In this document: positions 1 to 4,762 of the stretch, piece by piece
How the letters are laid out: every line of letters begins with the position of its first letter
How positions within the stretch are numbered: position 1 is the stretch's first letter
Assembly: GCA_002503885.1 (NCBI GenBank)
Contig: DASQ01000042.1
Span: 1-6,885 of the forward strand
Source of the DNA: Methanoculleus marisnigri
GTDB taxonomy: Archaea > Halobacteriota > Methanomicrobia > Methanomicrobiales > Methanoculleaceae
DNA length: 6,885 nt
Direction: 5' to 3'
Position numbers and translations under genes: made by a program
The notes under the pieces: generated by a model
The model's database searches: none
The model's input: the letters and a program-made list of their open reading frames with translations, nothing else
Told to the model about the DNA's origin: nothing

Positions 1-346
1 TGTACGCCTCTTCAACGGACTTGAGGGTCTGCTGAGCGGTATCGCTGTGCAGCAATCCGTAGTTTTCGTTCGGCTTTGACTGCACGTAGGTGCTGCACTC
101 TTTGTAGGGGAAGTCCTTCTTCCGGGTGTAGGGAAGGTAGGATCCGACCAGGATGTCAACCCCCGAGGTGAGATCCGGCCGGAGGCCCAGAAGGATCTGA
201 CGGTTCTCCCGGTGCGTCGCATAGTGCTGCCGGACGTTGTACAGTCCTACATTGTACATGCTTTTAGCATGGTACGCGAGCGTGTCGAGGATCCAGAACG
301 TCTTCTGGGGAAGGCGCAGATAGTTGCTGACGACTCGCAGTGCCAT
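1..346 (-). CDS. tnpB: TnpB/OrfB of IS200/IS605 family (IS1341 type), N-terminal part, cut by window edge
   Basis: An open minus-strand frame starts at the ATG at 344-346 and runs 115 codons without a stop off the left edge, so only the N-terminus is visible. It opens MALRVVSNYLRLPQK, followed by the segments YNVGLYNVRQHY (about residues 31-42) and NENYGLLHSDTAQQTLKSVE (about 93-112). These are the conserved opening blocks of IS1341-type OrfB/TnpB proteins, RNA-guided DNA nucleases carried by IS200/IS605 elements. The RuvC-like catalytic residues, the zinc finger and the guide-RNA-encoding right end would lie beyond position 1 and cannot be judged. The start is supported by an in-frame stop three codons upstream and by a TATA-like CTTATAG on the minus strand at 374-380, about 25 bases before a short leader. 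No tnpA is seen on the visible side. Whether the gene is intact is unknown. Confidence 0.85.
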   Translation of the reverse strand, partial: MALRVVSNYLRLPQKTFWILDTLAYHAKSMYNVGLYNVRQHYATHRENRQILLGLRPDLTSGVDILVGSYLPYTRKKDFPYKECSTYVQSKPNENYGLLHSDTAQQTLKSVEEAY

Positions 347-373
347 TATCTCTTATCTTTGGGACTCATCTGT

Positions 374-380
374 CTATAAG
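374..380 (-). promoter_or_regulatory. Putative TATA box of tnpB
   Basis: The minus strand reads CTTATAG about 30 bases upstream of the tnpB ATG. Archaeal transcription starts about 25 bases after the TATA centre, which would put the start near 351 and leave a leader of only a few bases. No SD sequence is present, which fits a short-leader or leaderless message. Based only on spacing and composition. Confidence 0.35.
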
Positions 381-417
381 GTAACCCCCGCGGGGCGAAA
401 GTGTACGGGGCTTGATG

Positions 418-460
418 CGGGCAATTCCTCCCCGGTTGAAACCGGGGGTCTCCTTGCCCG
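418..460. repeat. Two-part hairpin resembling an IS200/IS605 terminal structure
   Basis: An outer 7-bp stem (CGGGCAA at 418-424 with TTGCCCG at 454-460) encloses an inner 7-bp stem (CCCCGGT at 430-436 with ACCGGGG at 441-447) around a TGAA loop. The flanks of the inner stem are asymmetric, as in the subterminal hairpins that TnpA recognises at the ends of IS200/IS605 elements. It lies about 70 bases upstream of the tnpB start, on the side where that element's left end is expected. It could instead be the right end of a second, lost copy, because similar hairpins occur at both ends. The neighbouring 390-416 stretch, with a short CCCCGCGGGG palindrome, may belong to the same element. The element boundary cannot be fixed from this window. 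Confidence 0.55.
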
Positions 461-624
461 TCGTATATGAAGAAGAATCTAATGCTGGTCGATCGCGCCC
501 TCATCTCGCTCCAGGGTTACCATATATCCGCACGTTATCCGCACCCGGCAGGGCATCCGCACTGCTCCAGAGCAGGAGCGGCGCCCATTCTGCCGAAACT
601 CCGTGCTATTATCCACACCCGGCA
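461..624. other. Gene-less stretch with a short direct repeat (535-550 and 609-624)
   Basis: I see no convincing coding region here on either strand; the open frames that cross it have no family resemblance and disagree with each other. It does contain the 16-base sequence TTATCCGCACCCGGCA at 535-550, which recurs with one difference at 609-624. It also holds three copies of ATCCGCAC between about 524 and 562 and a small hairpin, CTGCTC/GAGCAG, near 562-575. The stretch lies between the presumed insertion-sequence end and the regulator remnant, and is most simply read as decayed or rearranged DNA. Confidence 0.4.
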
Positions 625-960
625 TCATGGCCGTTCCTCGCGCAGGACATACTGTGTCTTCTTCCTCGACGGTGCCCTCCGCTCCAGAATGCCAAGGTCG
701 ACCAGAACCTTGAGTTCCTTGAGCGCGGTCGTCGCCGCAACGCCGGTGAGATACTGATAACCGCTGTTGGTGATGCTCCCCTGCGTCTTGAGCTGGTTGA
801 CCGCGAGCACCTGCCGTTCCGTTCAGCCCCATCTCCCGAAGAACACTCTCGGTCAGGAGATTTACAACTCTGCTAAACGAGGAGAATCCGGAGAGTTTGT
901 TCTGCGTTCAAACCGCAGGACAACGAAGAACCCGGTGCAGTGGACCGAGACCCAGCTCGC
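625..960 (-). pseudogene. Frameshifted remnant of COG2865-type (AlbA/RecG-like) regulator, C-terminal winged helix
   Basis: On the minus strand the stretch from 819 down to the TGA at 625-627 translates to a clear winged-helix module: ERQVLAVNQLKTQGSITN, then GYQYLTG, TALKELKVLVDLGILERR and KTQYVL. This is the usual C-terminal module of COG2865 proteins (AlbA_2 DNA-binding/ATPase-like regulators once annotated as RecG-related helicases); Fic proteins carry a similar one. Just upstream, a different frame reads SRVVNLLTESVLREMGLN and joins the module exactly if one G near 820 is removed. A second frame change near 895-905 connects to FFVVLRFERR (905-960), which resembles the strand preceding this module in the family. 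I see no N-terminal AlbA or ATPase domain, so this is a decayed C-terminal fragment with at least two frameshifts. A 61-codon GTG-started frame over the module (627-810) could in principle still be translated, but I think that unlikely. Confidence 0.6.
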
Positions 961-981
961 CTGTAGGTTCTAAATGACATC

Positions 982-991
982 TATTAAATAT
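982..991 (+). promoter_or_regulatory. TATA box of the uspA-like gene
   Basis: TATTAAATAT stands out in a GC-rich background. Its centre is about 26 bases before 1012, the expected transcription start. That gives a short leader holding a partial Shine-Dalgarno sequence, GGAGTGAG (1013-1020), before the ATG at 1030. Confidence 0.55.
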
Positions 992-1029
992 CCGACCCAC
1001 AGAGAGAACATCGGAGTGAGTGCCAGAGC

Positions 1030-1503
1030 ATGTTCGAACGCATCGTCTTTCCAACGGACTTTTCAGAGCCCTCGATGAAGGTGCTGGGCTACATCCCCGC
1101 ACTGAAGGAGGCGGGAACCCGGGAGGTGGTCCTTGTCCACGTCATCGACTCAAAGGACGTCACGCTGATCGCCTCGGGGGGGCAGGGGTTCCTCGGGACC
1201 GTGCCCGACCAGGAGACCGAGACCCAGAGTGAGTTGCGCCAGGAGATCGAGCACCGGATCCTCGATACCCGGCGGGCGCTCGAGAAGCAGGGCGTGAAGG
1301 TGACCGTCCGGACGCCCGTGGGCAGCCCGGGAAAGGAGGTCGTGGCTGCAGCGGACGCAGAAGGGGTCTCGCTCATCGTCATCGGTTCCCACGGGAGATC
1401 GAACCTCCGCGACCGCCTGCTCGGGACGGTCTCGGAGTACGTGATCAAGAACGCCCATCAGCCGGTCCTGGTCATCAAGCGGGACCTGACCGCCGGGAGA
1501 TAA
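1030..1503 (+). CDS. Universal stress protein, UspA family, single domain, ATP-binding type
   Basis: A 157-residue cytosolic protein with the full UspA fold. It opens MFERIVFPTDFSEPS, the standard first strand and loop. VLVHVID (34-40) is the second strand, an acidic helix follows (60-85), then VRTPVGSPGKEVVAAA (93-108), and a C-terminal LIVIGSHGR...PVLVIK. The nucleotide motif G-x2-G-x9-G-(S/T) is exact: G119, G122, G132, T133. The protein therefore belongs to the ATP-binding branch of the family and should act as a dimer. UspA proteins are linked to survival under stress and starvation; the specific role of this one cannot be read from sequence. ATG 1030 is preceded by GGAGTGAG nine bases upstream and by a TATA box at 982-991. 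It is the only plus-strand gene in the window, is transcribed alone, and converges on the PH-domain gene 31 bases downstream. Confidence 0.93.
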   Translation: MFERIVFPTDFSEPSMKVLGYIPALKEAGTREVVLVHVIDSKDVTLIASGGQGFLGTVPDQETETQSELRQEIEHRILDTRRALEKQGVKVTVRTPVGSPGKEVVAAADAEGVSLIVIGSHGRSNLRDRLLGTVSEYVIKNAHQPVLVIKRDLTAGR

Positions 1504-1534
1504 TTCCCCCTTTTTTGCAGCAAAAATAAAGGCT
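1504..1534. terminator. Convergent T-rich terminator between uspA-like and PH-domain genes
   Basis: On the plus strand, C5 followed by T6 (1506-1516) comes directly after the uspA-like stop, a typical archaeal oligo-T terminator. On the minus strand, the inverted repeat AAATAAAG/CTTTATTT (about 1524-1540) overlaps the stop of the PH-domain gene and leads into a T5 run (1522-1526, read on minus). The 31-base gap therefore appears to stop transcription from both sides. Confidence 0.55.
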
Positions 1535-2119
1535 TTATTTCTCCACCAGGCTCTCCAGCAGCTTCCGGATCGCCCGCAGTTCTTCCACCGTCGCGTCGGC
1601 GGCCGGCAGTTGTTCCGGCTCGCCCCCGACCGCGACGGGAGTGGTCCTCCGCACGAAGTTCATGATCTTCTCCTGGAGGTCTTTTGGGTCCGCAATCCCG
1701 TTGAGGAGGATCTCAGCCTGTGCCTGGGCTGAGTAGCCGGCGGTCTGCACCCGGACCGCCGAGAAGGAGAAGAACCGCATCAGGGGGCCCTGGGCGATAT
1801 CGACGTTCGTGATCCGGTTGTAGGGGACGATCCCCGTCTGGCGGAACCAGACTCCCCGCTGCCAGGTGATCTCGGTCACGGTGAGCCGGTAGGTAATACT
1901 CTCGTAGTAGAGGGGTATCCAGTAGGCGACGAAGACGATGACGGCAAGGACGGGTAGTGCGATGGCGAGAGCGACGAAGCCCCAGGTGAAGACGACGACG
2001 GGAATCAGCCAGGGCAGGATGAGGACGACGACGGTCAGGACCAGGGTCGCGTAGAGGTACGACCGGAACCGCGGCACCGGTTTGAACGCCTCGCCTATGC
2101 GGAGCGGGGTGAGGGACAT
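1535..2119 (-). CDS. Membrane protein with bacterial PH domain (bPH2/YdbS-like, PF03703)
   Basis: A 194-residue protein. Residues 1-20 are a short cytosolic lead. Two hydrophobic segments (about 22-42 and 44-69) form a membrane hairpin. Next comes a bPH2 domain (about 70-155) whose signature is visible as YRLTVTEITWQRGVWFR (77-93), then IVPYNRITNVDIAQGPLMR (97-115) and FSAVRVQTAG (119-128). The tail (160-194) is rich in Ala and Glu and ends in a short helix. The family is widespread in bacteria and archaea; no biochemical role is established for the archaeal members. The ATG at 2119 is preceded by GGTGTGAT (2123-2130, read on minus), close to the archaeal GGTGAT consensus. It begins 15 bases after the acetyltransferase stop, so the two genes are very probably co-transcribed. 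Confidence 0.88.
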   Translation of the reverse strand: MSLTPLRIGEAFKPVPRFRSYLYATLVLTVVVLILPWLIPVVVFTWGFVALAIALPVLAVIVFVAYWIPLYYESITYRLTVTEITWQRGVWFRQTGIVPYNRITNVDIAQGPLMRFFSFSAVRVQTAGYSAQAQAEILLNGIADPKDLQEKIMNFVRRTTPVAVGGEPEQLPAADATVEELRAIRKLLESLVEK

Positions 2120-2122
2120 AGT

Positions 2123-2130
2123 ATCACACC
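2123..2130 (-). promoter_or_regulatory. Ribosome binding site of the PH-domain gene
   Basis: GGTGTGAT on the minus strand lies in the 15-base gap between the acetyltransferase stop and the ATG at 2119. It fixes that start and supports translation as the second gene of an operon. Confidence 0.5.
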
Positions 2131-2134
2131 AATC

Positions 2135-2614
2135 TCAGTCCGGACTGATTAAGCCTTCCGGGCCGGCGAGATCCCTCCGGAGGATGTGGCGATCGGCGCC
2201 CTCACCGAAGTAGGCCGGGCAAAAATCCGTCTCCCGAAAACCGTGCTTTTCGTAGAGTGCACGGGCGGACCGGTTTTGCGGCGCGACCGAGAGGTAGACC
2301 TCCCCCGCCCCCCGCTCCCGGAGGCTGCCGGTGACGGCGGCAACGAGATCTCCCCCAAACCCACGGCGCCGGTACCGCTCCGCCACCACCAGCCGGACGA
2401 TCCATCCCGTCCCCAACTGATGCTGCACGAGAGCCCCGATGGTGTAGCCGACGATCTTCCCGCTGCATTCCCCGATGAGAAACGTATCGCTGAAAAGGAC
2501 GCCGGCCTGCCGGATGAAGACCTCGGGCTTGCAGTCCCCCGGGCTGTTCTCCCGCTCGAGGGCAGAGACCGAACGAAAATCCTGTTCGCGATACCCCCTG
2601 ATTACCAGGTCCAT
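2135..2614 (-). CDS. GNAT-family N-acetyltransferase (RimI-like)
   Basis: With the start used here the protein has 159 residues, normal for a single-domain GNAT enzyme, which transfers acetyl from acetyl-CoA to an amine. It opens MDLVIRGYREQDF, the usual first strand and helix. Strand 4 is LIGECSGKIVGYTIG (46-60). Motif A is VRLVVAERYRRRGFGGDLV (73-91), with the acetyl-CoA pyrophosphate loop RRRGFG (82-87). Motif B is VYLSVAPQNRSARALYEKHG (106-125). The substrate cannot be told; RimI-type protein N-terminal or small-amine acetylation are both possible. The frame stays open upstream to a GTG at 2680, but those 22 residues are not conserved-looking, the GTG has no well-placed ribosome site, and a TATA-like element inside that stretch predicts a transcript starting at about 2615. 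I therefore prefer ATG 2614 on a leaderless message. The PH-domain gene follows 15 bases after the stop. Confidence 0.85.
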   Translation of the reverse strand: MDLVIRGYREQDFRSVSALERENSPGDCKPEVFIRQAGVLFSDTFLIGECSGKIVGYTIGALVQHQLGTGWIVRLVVAERYRRRGFGGDLVAAVTGSLRERGAGEVYLSVAPQNRSARALYEKHGFRETDFCPAYFGEGADRHILRRDLAGPEGLISPD

Positions 2615-2637
2615 ACCGGTGTATTCGTCGTGAAGGC

Positions 2638-2664
2638 TAAAAATAGGCAGCGGCCCCGGGCCGC
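2638..2664 (-). promoter_or_regulatory. GC hairpin plus TATTTTTA: promoter of the GNAT gene and possible terminator of the small gene
   Basis: The minus strand carries a perfect GC hairpin (GCGGCC/GGCCGC, 2650-2664, 3-base loop), then TGCC, then TATTTTTA (2638-2645). TATTTTTA is a fair archaeal TATA box centred 27 bases before ATG 2614, which predicts a leaderless transcript. The hairpin plus T run also has the form of an intrinsic terminator for the small gene that ends at 2696. Both readings may hold; sequence alone does not separate them. Confidence 0.45.
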
Positions 2665-2695
2665 TTGCATCCCGGAGCACCCTCGATCCACAGGC

Positions 2696-2899
2696 TCACT
2701 TCTTGCCCGCTTTGAGCATGTCGCGTGCCATCTCGTACGTCTCGACCTTGTACTTCATCATCTCGATGTGCTGCTGCTTCATCTTGATGCGGGACTCGAT
2801 CATCCGTATCGTCAGCTGCCGCATCTGGTCCTCGTCAAGAAGATCGCGCATCTTCTCAAGGAGCATGCCGTGGGCGCCCTGTCCGCCGTAGTGTGTCAT
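2696..2899 (-). CDS. Small helical protein of unknown function, 67 aa
   Basis: I do not recognise a named family. After a Gly-rich lead (MTHYGGQGAHG) the rest (12-67) is predicted to be almost entirely helical, strongly charged and unusually rich in methionine (10 in 67) and lysine. LLEKMRDLLDEDQMRQLTIR and IKMKQQHIEMMKYKVETYEM have a heptad-like spacing that suggests a coiled coil or helical hairpin, perhaps oligomeric. There is no signal peptide, membrane segment or cysteine. Coding status is supported by a strong SD (GAGGGGG, 2907-2913, seven bases before the ATG), its own TATA-like element (2963-2971), and codon use like the neighbours. It lies between the tautomerase and the acetyltransferase with separate signals on both sides, so context gives no clear function. 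Confidence 0.75.
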   Translation of the reverse strand: MTHYGGQGAHGMLLEKMRDLLDEDQMRQLTIRMIESRIKMKQQHIEMMKYKVETYEMARDMLKAGKK

Positions 2900-2906
2900 A
2901 TCATAA

Positions 2907-2978
2907 CCCCCTCATACCGGTCTGCCCACAGGGACAGGCCGGCACCCTGTGCTCACGGGGCCATAAATATCTTATGGC
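2907..2978 (-). promoter_or_regulatory. Promoter and structured leader of the small helical protein gene
   Basis: On the minus strand the element GATATTTATGG (TATA core at about 2963-2971) predicts a start near 2942. The TATA lies between the arms of an inverted repeat (GCCATAA 2960-2966, TTATGGC 2972-2978), which could be an operator. The predicted leader opens directly with a GC-rich hairpin: arms 2917-2927 and 2931-2942, a 3-base loop, one bulge and one C-A mismatch. Four bases later comes the SD at 2907-2913. This arrangement would allow control of translation, but no known riboswitch or protein-binding motif is recognisable. Confidence 0.4.
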
Positions 2979-2990
2979 GGGTGCGGCTGC

Positions 2991-3359
2991 TCACCGGGAG
3001 GCCATGAATGCTCCGCCGTGTTCGGCCCAGTTCTCGGCCGGCGGCTCGTAGAGGACGATACAGACGTCGTCGGGGCGAACTCCCGCATCACAGACCAGGT
3101 GCTCCACGATCGCGCGATAGAGCCCCTCTTTCGTCGCGGGCTCGCGCCCCGGCATGAGCGAGACCTCGATGAGGACTGCGTCGCCGGAACGGCCGGGGGG
3201 CATCGGGAAATTCTCAACTTTGCGCTCGCAGAGCCGGATCCAGAGGGAGGCCTCCGGGGTCTGCAGGGTGTCTACAAAAGCCTCACGGAGGCTTTCGATA
3301 AGCAATTGCCGGTAAGCAACAGGCTTTCCGGAGCGGATATCGATCTTGACGAGCGGCAT
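2991..3359 (-). CDS. Tautomerase-superfamily protein (Tautomerase_2 type, catalytic Pro-1)
   Basis: A 122-residue cytosolic protein starting MPLVKIDI, so removal of Met exposes the N-terminal proline that is the general base in this superfamily (4-oxalocrotonate tautomerase, MSAD, cis-CaaD). Length and blocks match the Tautomerase_2 family (PF14552): a first beta-alpha unit with helix 12-33, LIEVSLMPGREPATKEGLYR (63-82) beginning the second unit with Arg72 and Lys77, then a helix to about residue 90, VCIVLYEPPAENW (99-111) and a Gly-rich end. Members usually form trimers; the natural substrate is unknown for most. GGAGA (3369-3373, read on minus) lies nine bases before the ATG. The gene starts 90 bases after the nitrogenase-like gene on the same strand with no clear terminator between, so they may share a transcript. 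Confidence 0.87.
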   Translation of the reverse strand: MPLVKIDIRSGKPVAYRQLLIESLREAFVDTLQTPEASLWIRLCERKVENFPMPPGRSGDAVLIEVSLMPGREPATKEGLYRAIVEHLVCDAGVRPDDVCIVLYEPPAENWAEHGGAFMASR

Positions 3360-3406
3360 GTGGACATTTCTCCAGCGGCAGAGCGGGGATCCGGGCGAAC
3401 CCCGTC

Positions 3407-3418
3407 CTCCTGCAGGAG
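3407..3418. promoter_or_regulatory. Perfect 12-base palindrome in the gap before the tautomerase
   Basis: CTCCTGCAGGAG is a perfect palindrome in the 90-base gap between the nitrogenase-like gene and the tautomerase. On the minus strand a weak TATA-like GTTATTAC (near 3434-3441) lies upstream of it. It could be a small operator or an RNA hairpin; nothing in the sequence decides. Confidence 0.25.
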
Positions 3419-3449
3419 TGCTCTGACACCGGGCGTAATAACGCTTTGC

Positions 3450-4616
3450 TCAGGAGAGGTCCATCTGCTCGCCCTCCGGGCGCCGGTTTTTGTTGATGCA
3501 GGCATTGAGCGCCTCATCCATCAGCCAGAGCGCTCCTTCGATCCCGACCACTGCCCGGGAGGAGAGGAGGACCCGGCCCCGGATCGGCGGCGTCAACCCG
3601 ACGAATGCGGCGCCGGGGGAGATCCCCCGCTCGTAGGAGGAGCCGAGGATCAGGTCCGGTTCGGCGTCCCGGATCATCCCCCGGATGACCGAGAAGTCGG
3701 TCGTAGAGGTGACGGCATCGTTGCAGACACCCGGATCGTTCCGGGCGGCGATGCAGGCGATATCGGCACCGAGGTACCGGTCGAGGAGTTCGGCGGCAAA
3801 CGTGGCATACGAGTACCCGGCAGAGATCGCCACCCGGGGCGGGTCGAACCTCCTGAGATACTTGTCGCAGGCCTTCTTGATCCGGGCCTCGGCCCATGCG
3901 ATCTCTGCCGTGACCGGGCGTGCATCGACGCCGTCGATCTCGGCGGCAAGTCTCTCGAACGTCCCGGCAACGGCATCGAGGCCCAGGAGCGAGCCGCAGG
4001 CCGTCCCGACGCCGCTCGCGAGGTCCGGGTTCGTGCCGACGGTGAGGGGCGCCGCACGGTGAGCCGCAGCGTAGCGGTCCAGGCAGAACGTGGTGGCGAC
4101 TGCGGCGCCGGCCAGGTTGAGCAGGCGCCGCGCCTCGATGGCATTGCCCCGGCAGAAAGGGTCGGTGCGGCAGATGCCGTCGATGTTGACGCCGGCGGCA
4201 TCGGGGTCCACCTCCGGCGCGACCTCGCCGAGTGCCCGGCGATATCCGGCCTCGAAGTCCCCGAGGAAGCCCGGGCTGTCGACGACGAGGACCTGCCCGT
4301 CACGCGCGAGATCGCCGATATCCTCGCCCATGATGGCGGGCACGCAGGTGTTGACCACGGCTATCCGGGGGTACCGGCCCTCGAGTTCCCGGATCACCTC
4401 CGCGAGGCGGGACTCCGTGCCGAAGATGATCTCGTTCTCGACGAGGAACGTCCCGTAAATGGGGACCCCGACGAGCGATGCGGGGTAGAAGTAGCAGCCG
4501 CTCGAACCGTGGACGACGACGGCGAGGTCCTCGAACCCGGCAAGGCAGGCGACCGCCCCGGTCATCGCACAGGGCCAGAGCGGGTTTTCGCACGGCGTAC
4601 GCTGGTTGTTTTGCAT
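3450..4616 (-). CDS. Nitrogenase component 1-like oxidoreductase (short stand-alone NifD-like protein)
   Basis: A 388-residue protein of the nitrogenase component-1 superfamily (NifD/K/E/N, BchN/B, CfbD). CAMTGAVACLAGFEDLAVVV followed by HGSSGC places C16 and C41 25 residues apart, matching NifD's first two P-cluster cysteines (26 apart). NTCVPAIMGEDI supplies the third, C91. DSPGFLGDFEAGYRRAL (113-129) and GVNIDG (142-147) match the next superfamily blocks, and VVGIEGALWLMDEALN (356-371) the last. At 388 residues it is far shorter than NifD and close to CfbD, yet it lacks CfbD's HGPxGCCFRTARLLENDG-type sequence. I see no histidine where NifD His442, the FeMo-cofactor ligand, would be, so nitrogen fixation is unlikely. 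Such proteins pass ATP-driven electrons from a NifH-like partner; neither that partner nor a second subunit is in the window. ATG 4616 lies about five bases after the predicted transcription start. The substrate is unknown. Confidence 0.85.
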   Translation of the reverse strand: MQNNQRTPCENPLWPCAMTGAVACLAGFEDLAVVVHGSSGCYFYPASLVGVPIYGTFLVENEIIFGTESRLAEVIRELEGRYPRIAVVNTCVPAIMGEDIGDLARDGQVLVVDSPGFLGDFEAGYRRALGEVAPEVDPDAAGVNIDGICRTDPFCRGNAIEARRLLNLAGAAVATTFCLDRYAAAHRAAPLTVGTNPDLASGVGTACGSLLGLDAVAGTFERLAAEIDGVDARPVTAEIAWAEARIKKACDKYLRRFDPPRVAISAGYSYATFAAELLDRYLGADIACIAARNDPGVCNDAVTSTTDFSVIRGMIRDAEPDLILGSSYERGISPGAAFVGLTPPIRGRVLLSSRAVVGIEGALWLMDEALNACINKNRRPEGEQMDLS

Positions 4617-4644
4617 CGGTCTACAAGATCATGGCGGTGCGGGG

Positions 4645-4673
4645 ATATAAAAGACGGGGAATGACCAGGTCAT
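4645..4673 (-). promoter_or_regulatory. Promoter of the nitrogenase-like gene with adjacent palindrome
   Basis: Minus-strand TTTTATAT (4645-4652) is a strong archaeal TATA box. Its spacing predicts transcription from about 4622, so the message is nearly leaderless before ATG 4616, which has no SD. Eight bases upstream of the TATA box lies the palindrome ATGACC-A-GGTCAT (4661-4673), two perfect 6-base arms. It is where a regulator could help or block TFB/TBP binding. It does not match the GGAA-N6-TTCC operator of the archaeal nitrogen regulator NrpR. Confidence 0.55.
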
Positions 4674-4715
4674 CAGGTACATCCGAGGGGGCATGATCTT
4701 CACAGGGTGGTCTTG

Positions 4716-4750
4716 AAAAAAAGGGAGTGCAGGTCACCGCCCGCAGGCGG
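4716..4750 (-). terminator. Terminator of the phospholipase-like gene
   Basis: Downstream of the TGA (4763-4765), on the minus strand, lies a small GC stem (CCGCC/GGCGG, 4737-4750) and then an uninterrupted T7 run (4716-4722). Oligo-T is the main archaeal stop signal. It separates this gene from the nitrogenase-like gene. Confidence 0.55.
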
Positions 4751-4762
4751 GAGCGACAGGGC

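Noticed and set aside
535..624. CRISPR-like repeat array
   Set aside because: Only two long copies, 16 bases each, with no regular spacer series or leader.
412..876. Plus-strand open frames of up to 154 codons over the hairpin and gene-less gap
   Set aside because: They start inside the insertion-sequence hairpin, are Pro/Arg-rich with no motif, and run opposite the recognisable winged-helix remnant.
2917..2942. Riboswitch in the leader of the small protein gene
   Set aside because: A single imperfect hairpin without any conserved aptamer core that I can recognise.
2186..3007. 273-codon plus-strand open frame opposite the acetyltransferase and small gene
   Set aside because: The translation has no domain pattern, and it crosses two minus-strand genes and their promoters.
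3450..4616. Assigning the nitrogenase-like protein to CfbD of F430 synthesis
   Set aside because: Size fits, but the segment after the HG motif reads HGSSGCYFYPASLVG, not the CCFRTARLLENDG-like sequence I expect of CfbD, and no cfb genes are adjacent.
3018..4664. 548-codon open frame on the plus strand opposite the tautomerase and nitrogenase-like genes
   Set aside because: It is a GC-rich antisense shadow. Its translation is Arg/Asp/Gly-rich with no recognisable domain, while both minus-strand genes show clear family motifs over the same bases.
4645..4673. NrpR nitrogen-regulator operator upstream of the nitrogenase-like gene
   Set aside because: The only palindrome there is ATGACC-A-GGTCAT; no GGAA-N6-TTCC pattern is present.
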